From Acidobacteriota bacterium (GTDB lineage: Bacteria; Acidobacteriota; Thermoanaerobaculia; Multivoradales; JAHEKO01): a DNA stretch of 5,010 bases. The notes under the pieces were generated by a model. The model had not been told where the DNA came from. It saw nothing but the letters and a program-made list of their open reading frames with translations, and ran no database searches. The position numbers were made by a program, and so were the translations under genes. Positions 1-4,501 of this stretch are shown in pieces; position 1 is the first letter of the stretch, and each line of letters opens with the position of its first letter. The stretch is taken from the NCBI GenBank assembly GCA_029863825.1, contig JAOTUP010000201.1:1-5010 (forward strand), given 5' to 3'.

Positions 1-398
1 AGGTCGGCGAAGTTCCGCAATCCGAAGGACACGGTGACGGCGTCGAAGACAGCACCGCGAAACGGCAGCGAGAGCGCGTCTCCGGCCAATCTCTGAGGGC
101 GCGGTTCGAGGCGGCGAAACTTGTCGGCAGCGAGATCCAGCATCGGCAGACAGAAGTCGCTGGCGACGACAGTCTGCGCGGCGTGCTTCCGCAGGGCCAC
201 CGCCTGATCGCCGGTGCCGCAGCACAGATCCAGGACGACTCTCGCGTCGTCGTGCAGCGAGCGCGCAGCGCGGCGTCTCCACACCGTGTCGAGACAGCCG
301 GATAACAAGCGGTTGAGAAGGTCATAGCGCGGCGCCACCGCAGCGAACATGCCGCGAATCGCCTCCGCGCTCTTGTCGAGGTCCTGGTTCTCCGCCAT
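1..398 (-). CDS. ubiE/menG: UbiE/MenG-family quinone C-methyltransferase, N-terminal part (cut by window edge)
   Basis: SAM-dependent methyltransferase that C-methylates the demethylated quinone ring in the last steps of menaquinone (or ubiquinone) synthesis, probably at the inner face of the membrane. The minus strand reads open from ATG at 398 to the window edge, giving 132 complete codons. Visible family marks are MFAAVAPRYDLLNRLLS (residues 17-33), then TVW, the SAM-binding motif I VLDLCCGTGD (55-64), an acidic motif II residue in VVASDF (77-82), and GDALSLPF..FDAVTVSFGLRNF (107-130), which is typical of UbiE/MenG rather than of generic methyltransferases. The C-terminal half lies outside. 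The ATG at 398 places the MF..V...YD motif about 16 residues in, as usual for the family; a second Met at residue 17 is too close to that motif. No strong Shine-Dalgarno sequence precedes it. The gene is divergent from the ribosomal operon. Whether the substrate is demethylmenaquinone or a ubiquinone precursor cannot be decided from the sequence. Confidence 0.92.
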   Translation of the reverse strand, partial: MAENQDLDKSAEAIRGMFAAVAPRYDLLNRLLSGCLDTVWRRRAARSLHDDARVVLDLCCGTGDQAVALRKHAAQTVVASDFCLPMLDLAADKFRRLEPRPQRLAGDALSLPFRGAVFDAVTVSFGLRNFAD

Positions 399-462
399 CT
401 GAGCCCCGAGTCTAGCCGATGGCATTGGACCCGGAAGCTGCTCGAGAGGACGCCCTTTGGCC

Positions 463-492
463 TTGACTTGACGTTCCTCTTGCTCCTATGAT
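463..492 (+). promoter_or_regulatory. Sigma70-type promoter of the rplM operon
   Basis: TTGACT (463-468) and TATGAT (487-492) are separated by 18 bp, and each differs from the housekeeping -35/-10 consensus by one base. The site lies 71 bp upstream of the rplM start in the divergent intergenic region, pointing into the operon. Transcription would start near 498-500, giving a leader of about 65 nt. A second -35-like TTGACG overlaps at 468-473 but is only 13 bp from the -10, too close to use. Good match by eye, not experimentally shown. Confidence 0.8.
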
Positions 493-496
493 CGTA

Positions 497-518
497 GGCC
501 CTTTGCCCGGCAAGGGCC
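497..518 (+). promoter_or_regulatory. GC-rich hairpin at the 5' end of the rplM leader RNA
   Basis: GGCCCTT (497-503) pairs perfectly with AAGGGCC (512-518) around an 8-nt loop. A competing fold pairs CCCGG (506-510) with CCGGG (518-522). The predicted transcription start lies at or just inside the left arm, so the stem may be complete or slightly shortened in the mRNA. There is no T-tract, so it is not a terminator. L13 and S9 operons are known to be autoregulated through their leaders in some bacteria, so an L13 binding site or a 5' stabiliser is possible, but this is inference. Confidence 0.45.
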
Positions 519-563
519 CGGGGTAATGCGTCAATTCGCTTCAAGACGGGATGGTCGATAGTT

Positions 564-1001
564 ATGTTTCGCACATATAGCCCAAAGCTCGGCGAGGTGG
601 AGCGTCAATGGTACGTCGTGGATGCGGCGGGCCAGACGCTGGGTCGTTTGTCGAGCAAGATCGCGCGGGTGCTCACCGGCAAGCACAAGCCACAGTACGC
701 CCCGCACCAGGATACCGGCGACTTCGTGATTGTGGTCAACGCCGAGCAGGCGGTTCTGACCGGCAACAAGGAAGACGCGAAGGTCTATTACAGACACAGC
801 ACGTACCCGGGTGGTCTGAAGGCCGAGTCGGCGGGGCACTTGCGTCGGCGCCGACCGGTCAAGCTGGTCGAGAAGAGCGTCTGGGGAATGTTGCCGAAGA
901 ACCGGCTGGGTCGCCGGCAGCTCAAGAAGCTCAAGGTCTACGCCGGACCGGACCATCCGCACGAGGCACAGCAGCCGAAGACGCTCGAGTTGGGCGCCTG
1001 A
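564..1001 (+). CDS. rplM: 50S ribosomal protein L13
   Basis: Large-subunit protein that binds 23S rRNA and is needed early in 50S assembly. The 145-aa product is close to the usual 142 aa. Recognisable parts in order are WYVVDAAGQTLGRLSSKIARVLTGKHKP (residues 16-43), DTGDFVIVVNA (50-60), the TGNK motif (67-69 region), YYRHSTYPGGLK (75-86), VWGMLPKNRLGR (107-117) and the signature LKVYAGPDHPHEAQQP (123-138). The start is fixed by the family N-terminus and by the in-frame ATG; the Shine-Dalgarno is weak (GGGATGG at 548-554, 9 nt upstream), which may leave room for translational control. It is the first gene of the operon, 71 bp after the promoter -10, and is followed by rpsI after 13 bp. The rplM-rpsI pair is one of the most conserved in bacteria. 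Nothing is missing from the protein. Confidence 0.98.
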   Translation: MFRTYSPKLGEVERQWYVVDAAGQTLGRLSSKIARVLTGKHKPQYAPHQDTGDFVIVVNAEQAVLTGNKEDAKVYYRHSTYPGGLKAESAGHLRRRRPVKLVEKSVWGMLPKNRLGRRQLKKLKVYAGPDHPHEAQQPKTLELGA

Positions 1002-1014
1002 AGGGGAGGAATCG

Positions 1015-1410
1015 ATGAGTGAGGCTTTGCGCAACTACGGGACCGGTCGGCGAAAGTGTTCAACGGCCAGGGTGTTTCTTCGCCCCGGCTCGGGTGAAGT
1101 GACGGTCAATGGCCGTACGCTGGAAGACTTCTTCCACAATCCAACTCTGCGAATGATCGTCCGGCAGCCGTTCCTGGTGACCGAGACGAGCGAGAAGTTC
1201 GATATCGAGGCGACGGTGAGCGGCGGTGGCAACGCCGGCCAGGCCGGCGCCGTGCGGCACGGGATCGCTCGGGCTCTCCTGCAAGGAGATCCGGAGCTTC
1301 GGGAGCGGCTCAAGGCCGCCGGCTTTCTTACTCGCGATCCCCGCAAGAAGGAACGCAAGAAGTACGGCCAGAAGGGCGCTCGGGCTCGGTTCCAGTTCAG
1401 CAAGAGGTAA
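1015..1410 (+). CDS. rpsI: 30S ribosomal protein S9
   Basis: Small-subunit head protein whose C-terminal tail reaches the P site and contacts the anticodon stem of peptidyl-tRNA. The product is 131 aa, normal for the family. It shows the N-terminal YGTGRRK..TARV (residues 8-20), GSGEVTVNGR (25-34), the signature GGGNAGQAGAVRHGIARALL (70-89), TRDPRKKERKKYG (106-118) and the invariant ending ARFQFSKR (124-131), so the tRNA-contacting terminal Arg is present. The strong Shine-Dalgarno AGGGGAGGA (1002-1010) sits 4 nt before the ATG. It is co-transcribed with rplM (13-bp gap) and rpsB (9-bp gap). A small peculiarity is Cys15 in GRRKCSTARV, where many homologues have Ser or Thr; this is conservative. 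Confidence 0.98.
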   Translation: MSEALRNYGTGRRKCSTARVFLRPGSGEVTVNGRTLEDFFHNPTLRMIVRQPFLVTETSEKFDIEATVSGGGNAGQAGAVRHGIARALLQGDPELRERLKAAGFLTRDPRKKERKKYGQKGARARFQFSKR

Positions 1411-1419
1411 CGGAGGTTC

Positions 1420-2247
1420 ATGTTGGAACAGGTCAATATTCAGCAGCTGCTGGAAGCGGGTGTCCACTTCGGGCACCAGACCCGCCGCTGGAATCCGAAA
1501 ATGAAGAGATTCATTTTCGGCAAGAGGAACGGCATCTACATCATCGATTTGCAGAAGACGCAGGCGCTCTTCAATCGCGCGGCGGATCATGTTCGATCGA
1601 TGGGTCGCGCAGGGCAACACATCCTTTTCGTCGGTACAAAGCGACAGGCTCGCGACGTGATCGCCGAGGAAGCGGGACGATGCGGCCAGTACTTCATGAC
1701 CCACCGGTGGCTGGGAGGCACGTTGACCAACTTCGTCACCATTCGGGCGTCGGTGGAGCGGCTCAAGGACACGGAAGCCAAACTGGATGACGAAAACAAC
1801 CCGTTGATCAAGAAAGAGCGGCTGCGATTGGAAAGGGATCGGGAGAAGATGCATCGCAACCTGGAGGGTATTCGTAACATGGACGCCCTGCCGGACGCGT
1901 TGTTCGTCGTCGATCCGAAGAAGGAATACATCGCGGTCGCCGAGGCCAACAAGTTGGGCATACCGGTCATCGCGATCGTCGACACGAACTGTGATCCAGA
2001 GCTCATCGAGTTCCCGATTCCCGGCAACGACGATGCCATCAGAACGATTCGTCTGTTTGCCTCGAAGGTCGCCGATGCATATCTCGATGGCGCAGGCGAG
2101 CTGGCGATGGAGCTGGAGAAGTCGGCCGAGGAAGAGGCGGAGCCGATCGCAGTTGCAGCCGAAGGCGCCGGTGAGGCCGAAGCGGCCGCGGAGACCTCAG
2201 AGGACAAGAGCGCGGCTGGCGATGACTCGGCGGCCTCAGTGAACTGA
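1420..2247 (+). CDS. rpsB: 30S ribosomal protein S2 with Ala/Glu-rich C-terminal tail
   Basis: S2 binds late to the 30S subunit between head and body and is needed for S1 recruitment where S1 is present. The product is 275 aa, longer than the roughly 240 aa of many homologues. The core is textbook: LLEAGVHFGHQTRRWNPKM (residues 10-28), IFGKRNGIYIIDLQKT (32-47), FVGTKRQA (70-77), HRWLGGTLTNF (95-105), the coiled-coil insert rich in Lys, Glu and Arg (about 112-148), MDALPDALFVVDP (154-166), A..EANKLGIPVIAIVDTNCDP (172-193) and IPGNDDAIRTIRL (200-212). After about residue 225 comes a low-complexity tail of some 50 residues, nearly all Ala, Glu, Asp, Gly and Ser. The ATG follows a Shine-Dalgarno CGGAGG (1411-1416) and is 9 bp after rpsI. 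The stop codon lies inside a strong hairpin. Confidence 0.98.
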   Translation: MLEQVNIQQLLEAGVHFGHQTRRWNPKMKRFIFGKRNGIYIIDLQKTQALFNRAADHVRSMGRAGQHILFVGTKRQARDVIAEEAGRCGQYFMTHRWLGGTLTNFVTIRASVERLKDTEAKLDDENNPLIKKERLRLERDREKMHRNLEGIRNMDALPDALFVVDPKKEYIAVAEANKLGIPVIAIVDTNCDPELIEFPIPGNDDAIRTIRLFASKVADAYLDGAGELAMELEKSAEEEAEPIAVAAEGAGEAEAAAETSEDKSAAGDDSAASVN

Positions 2248-2254
2248 GGCCGCC
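2229..2254 (+). promoter_or_regulatory. Perfect 11-bp hairpin containing the rpsB stop codon
   Basis: GGCGGCCTCAG (2229-2239) and CTGAGGCCGCC (2244-2254) are exact inverted repeats around a TGAA loop. The stop TGA (2245-2247) is in the right arm, so the left arm encodes the last residues of S2. No T-run follows (ATCAACGAG), so it is not a standard intrinsic terminator. It could protect the upstream mRNA from 3' exonucleases, lead to pausing, or act together with the terminator-like stem downstream. Confidence 0.65.
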
Positions 2255-2301
2255 ATCAACGAGCGCGTTGTGAACCCGGTTTGCAGCGCTGACCTTCTGA
2301 C

Positions 2302-2345
2302 AGGGCCAGTCGAGTCCGGACACCAAATCTCGGCCTGGCCCTTTT
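2302..2345 (+). terminator. Terminator/attenuator-like stem between rpsB and tsf
   Basis: AGGGCCAG (2302-2309) pairs perfectly with CTGGCCCT (2335-2342), and the right arm runs directly into a TTTT (2342-2345). Inside the 25-nt loop, CGAG (2311-2314) can pair with CTCG (2329-2332), extending the stem. The short T-run suggests incomplete termination. No good promoter is visible between it and tsf, so tsf, pyrH and frr would depend on read-through: an attenuator that lowers their transcription relative to the ribosomal genes fits best. A similar intercistronic attenuator has been proposed for rpsB-tsf in Escherichia coli. Confidence 0.6.
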
Positions 2346-2370
2346 CACTGTGTGGGCGATTTCGGAGACC

Positions 2371-2380
2371 GAGGAGAGGA
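2371..2380 (+). promoter_or_regulatory. Ribosome binding site that sets the tsf start
   Basis: The purine-rich GAGGAGAGGA ends 9 nt before the ATG at 2390 and supports that codon over the in-frame upstream ATG at 2270, which would add 40 residues with no EF-Ts similarity and run through the terminator-like stem. Confidence 0.75.
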
Positions 2381-2389
2381 CAGAGCAGG

Positions 2390-3040
2390 ATGGAAATTAC
2401 CGCAAGGATGGTCAAGGAGCTGCGGGAGCGAACGGGCTCCGGCATGATGGACTGCAAGAAGGCCCTGGCGGAAGCCGGTGGAGACATCGACAAGGCGGTT
2501 GATGTTCTTCGGAAGAGCGGCATGGCGGCTGCGGCCAAGCGCGCCGGGCGGGCTGCTGCGGAGGGCGTCGTAGGCTCCTACATCCACGCGGGTGGCAAGA
2601 TCGGCGTACTGGTGGAGGTCAACTGCGAAACGGATTTTGTCGCTCGGACGGACGACTTCCAGCAACTGGTCAAAGACATATCTATGCACATTGCGGCGGC
2701 GGACCCGCGCTACGTCGAGCGAGGAGAGGTGACCGAGGAGATGCTCGCCCATGAGCGAGAGATCTTCCACGAACAGGCCATCGCATCGGGGAAACCGGAG
2801 CAGGTTGTCGATCGCATCGTCAGCGGAAAGATGGAGAAGTTTTTCTCCGAAGCCGTGCTTCTGGAGCAGCCGTTCGTCAAAGATGCGGACAAGACGATCG
2901 GCGAGCTGGTCACTGAGGCCGCCGCCCGCATGGGGGAGAACATCAAGGTGCGGAGATTCAGCCGGTTTCTGCTCGGTGAGGGCGTCGAAAGGCGATCAGA
3001 CGATTTCGCTGCCGAGGTTCGGCAGCAGATTGGTGGCTGA
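2390..3040 (+). CDS. tsf: Elongation factor Ts, short form
   Basis: Guanine-nucleotide exchange factor that releases GDP from EF-Tu in the cytoplasm. The chosen start at 2390 gives 216 aa; the open frame extends up to an ATG at 2270, but homology begins at MEITARMVKELRERTGSGMMDCKKAL (UBA-like N-terminal domain, residues 1-45) and a good Shine-Dalgarno precedes 2390. The core carries the EF-Tu-contacting TDFVA motif (81-85, in VNCETDFVARTDDF), and the C-terminal part has the usual IVSGKMEKFFSE..LLEQPFVKD (143-165), TIGELV, and GENIKVRRFSRFLLGEG (182-198). It is shorter than the E. coli protein (283 aa) and nearer to the compact forms such as that of Thermus, so the C-terminal coiled-coil module and part of the second core half are reduced. 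It sits 142 bp after rpsB and 9 bp before pyrH. Confidence 0.97.
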   Translation: MEITARMVKELRERTGSGMMDCKKALAEAGGDIDKAVDVLRKSGMAAAAKRAGRAAAEGVVGSYIHAGGKIGVLVEVNCETDFVARTDDFQQLVKDISMHIAAADPRYVERGEVTEEMLAHEREIFHEQAIASGKPEQVVDRIVSGKMEKFFSEAVLLEQPFVKDADKTIGELVTEAAARMGENIKVRRFSRFLLGEGVERRSDDFAAEVRQQIGG

Positions 3041-3049
3041 AGACCGACC

Positions 3050-3805
3050 ATGAGCCATAACCCCCAGTTCAGCCGCATCCTTCTCAAGCTGTCGGGTGAG
3101 GCGCTGATGGGCGACAAGAGCTTCGGCATCGACGAGCGCATTGTCGTCGACGTGGCGCGGGAGGTGAAGAGGGTCTTCGATCTGGGCGTCGAGATCGCCA
3201 TCGTCATCGGCGGCGGCAACATCATTCGGGGGGTCGCGGCCAGTCATCGCGGTCTCGACCGGGTGACCGGTGACTACATGGGAATGCTGGCGACGGTGAT
3301 CAACGCGCTGGCGCTGCAGGACGGTCTCGAGAAGGCTGGGGTCACGACTCGCGTGCAAACGGCCATCGAGATCCGCGACGTCGCCGAGCCGTTCATCCGC
3401 AGACGGGCGATTCGGCATTTAGAGAAGGGCCGAGTGGTGATTTTCGCCGCCGGTACGGGGAATCCGTTTTTTACCACCGACAGTGCGGCCGCGCTGCGTG
3501 CCAACGAGATCGGCGCGACAGTGCTCTTGAAGGCGACGGCGGTGGATGGCGTCTACGATGCCGATCCGGAATCCGATCCGGCGGCTCGATTTCAGCCCCA
3601 TCTGACATATCAGCAAGTGCTGGAGCAGAACCTCCGAGTGATGGATGCGGCCGCGATCAGCTTGTGCCGTGACAACGGCATTCCGATCGTCGTCTTCCGG
3701 TTGCGGGAGGACGACAACATTCGTCGTGTCGTGTGCGGCGAGCCCGTCGGCTCGTGGGTCGGTGACCAGGAGAGGGTCGCACCACTGGCACCACCAAGTG
3801 GTTGA
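3050..3805 (+). CDS. pyrH: UMP kinase (uridylate kinase, amino-acid kinase family)
   Basis: Phosphorylates UMP to UDP with ATP in pyrimidine nucleotide synthesis; a hexameric cytoplasmic enzyme usually activated by GTP and inhibited by UTP. The product is 251 aa, slightly above the usual 235-245. Visible motifs are the phosphate-binding LLKLSGEALMG (residues 11-21), IVIGGGNIIRG (51-61), GDYMGMLATVINALALQD (74-91), the UMP-binding stretch FAAGTGNPFFTTDSAAALRANE (132-153), the nucleotide-binding KATAVDGVYDADP (161-173) and the C-terminal MDAAAISLCRDNGIPIVVF (198-216). The usual final GT.V is GSWV here (234-237), followed by about 14 extra residues rich in Pro and Ala. The ATG is 9 bp after the tsf stop; no good Shine-Dalgarno is present (only GGTGG at 3032-3036, 13 nt upstream), so translation may be coupled to tsf. 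The tsf-pyrH-frr order is widely conserved. Confidence 0.98.
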   Translation: MSHNPQFSRILLKLSGEALMGDKSFGIDERIVVDVAREVKRVFDLGVEIAIVIGGGNIIRGVAASHRGLDRVTGDYMGMLATVINALALQDGLEKAGVTTRVQTAIEIRDVAEPFIRRRAIRHLEKGRVVIFAAGTGNPFFTTDSAAALRANEIGATVLLKATAVDGVYDADPESDPAARFQPHLTYQQVLEQNLRVMDAAAISLCRDNGIPIVVFRLREDDNIRRVVCGEPVGSWVGDQERVAPLAPPSG

Positions 3806-3811
3806 TACACT
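3803..3811 (+). promoter_or_regulatory. Possible extended -10 element before frr
   Basis: TGATACACT fits the extended -10 pattern TGnTAnnnT and overlaps the pyrH stop codon, 65 bp upstream of frr. No recognisable -35 lies 16-18 bp upstream, so this is a weak candidate for an internal promoter that could supply frr independently of the operon promoter. Confidence 0.2.
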
Positions 3812-3875
3812 CTGCCTGTGCCCGGCGGGCGATCGCCGTGACCCGTGGATGATCAGCGCTTAGGAAAGGGGAGCC

Positions 3876-4430
3876 ATGCAGCAAGTCTTCCTCGACGTCG
3901 AGCTAAAGATGAGGCAGACAGTGGAGCACTTTCACGAGGATCTGAAGCACCTCAGGACAGGTAGGGCGTCACTGATGATCCTCGACGGTGTGACCGCCGA
4001 CTACTACGGTTCACCGACACCGCTCAACCAGCTTGCCAATTTCTCGGTTCCCGACGCGACAATGATCGTGGCACAGCCATACGACCCGTCGACGATCGCT
4101 GCGATCGAGAAGGCGATCCTGCAGGCGGATCTAGGGCTCAATCCGTCAAACGACGGCAAAGTGATCAGGATTCCCGTTCCGACGCTGACAGAGGACCGGC
4201 GCAAGGAGATCGCGAAAAAGGCGCACGACATCGCCGAAGCTTCCCGAAACTCCATTCGTATCGTTCGCCGCGAGGGCAATGAGACGCTGAAGAGGATGGA
4301 GAAGGACAAGGAGATCGGGCAGGACGACGAGCACCGGGGTCTGGACGAGATCCAGAAGCTCCACGATCACTATGTCGGCGAGATCAACACTGCGCTCGAG
4401 AACAAGGAAAGAGACATCCTGACCGGATAG
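3876..4430 (+). CDS. frr: Ribosome recycling factor
   Basis: After peptide release, RRF works with EF-G to split the post-termination 70S ribosome. The product is 184 aa against a family norm of 185. Domain I is the three-helix bundle (about residues 1-30 and 106-184) and domain II the small beta domain (31-105). Signatures are LRTGRAS (26-32), VTADYYGSPTPLNQLANFSVPD (39-60), DLGLNPSNDGKVIRIPVPTLTEDRRKE (85-111) and the Arg cluster IRIVRREGNE (127-136), where most homologues read RNIRRDAN. The interdomain residues and the basic face that contacts 23S rRNA are retained. The ATG follows a purine-rich Shine-Dalgarno AGGAAAGGGGAG (3862-3873). It is separated from pyrH by 70 bp and from the downstream methyltransferase by 71 bp with a hairpin. 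Confidence 0.98.
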   Translation: MQQVFLDVELKMRQTVEHFHEDLKHLRTGRASLMILDGVTADYYGSPTPLNQLANFSVPDATMIVAQPYDPSTIAAIEKAILQADLGLNPSNDGKVIRIPVPTLTEDRRKEIAKKAHDIAEASRNSIRIVRREGNETLKRMEKDKEIGQDDEHRGLDEIQKLHDHYVGEINTALENKERDILTG

Positions 4431-4440
4431 GAGACATAAG

Positions 4441-4474
4441 CTCCTCGTAGCGGAGACCTCTCCGACGAGCGGAG
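4441..4474 (+). promoter_or_regulatory. Long imperfect hairpin between frr and the rlmB-like gene
   Basis: CTCC (4441-4444) pairs with GGAG (4471-4474), TCGT (4445-4448) with ACGA (4465-4468), and CGGAG (4451-4455) with CTCCG (4460-4464), with two-base bulges AG and GC and an ACCT loop: about 13 base pairs. No T-run follows, so a standard intrinsic terminator is unlikely. It may stabilise the 3' end of the frr message, or limit access to the only GGAG upstream of the next gene. Confidence 0.5.
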
Positions 4475-4501
4475 TGGTCGCTGGCCTTCACTGCCACGCC
4501 G

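Noticed and set aside
402..414. Possible minus-strand -10 (TAGACT) for the ubiE/menG gene
   Set aside because: No credible -35 at the right distance, and it would leave almost no leader before the ATG at 398.
551..580. Nine-codon upstream open frame (MVDSYVSHI) overlapping the rplM start
   Set aside because: Too short to judge; no better Shine-Dalgarno than rplM itself and no way to test conservation here.
531..1034. Minus-strand open frame of 167 codons opposite rplM
   Set aside because: Fully antisense to an unmistakable L13 gene; an open frame here is expected from GC-rich codon bias, and the product has no recognisable family.
1060..1854. Minus-strand open frame of 264 codons across rpsI and rpsB
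   Set aside because: It spans two confidently identified ribosomal genes on the other strand, has no recognisable motif and no ribosome binding site.
2231..2336. Possible antiterminator pairing of AGGCCG (2247-2252) with CGGCCT (2331-2336)
   Set aside because: Only 6 bp and in competition with a perfect 11-bp local stem that would form first; not enough to claim a switch.
2270..2389. Extension of EF-Ts by 40 residues to the ATG at 2270
   Set aside because: The added residues do not resemble EF-Ts, the segment contains the terminator-like stem, and a good Shine-Dalgarno precedes 2390.
3828..3837. GGCGATCGCC palindrome resembling the cyanobacterial HIP1 core
   Set aside because: A single occurrence that could arise by chance in GC-rich DNA; no other signs of a cyanobacterium.
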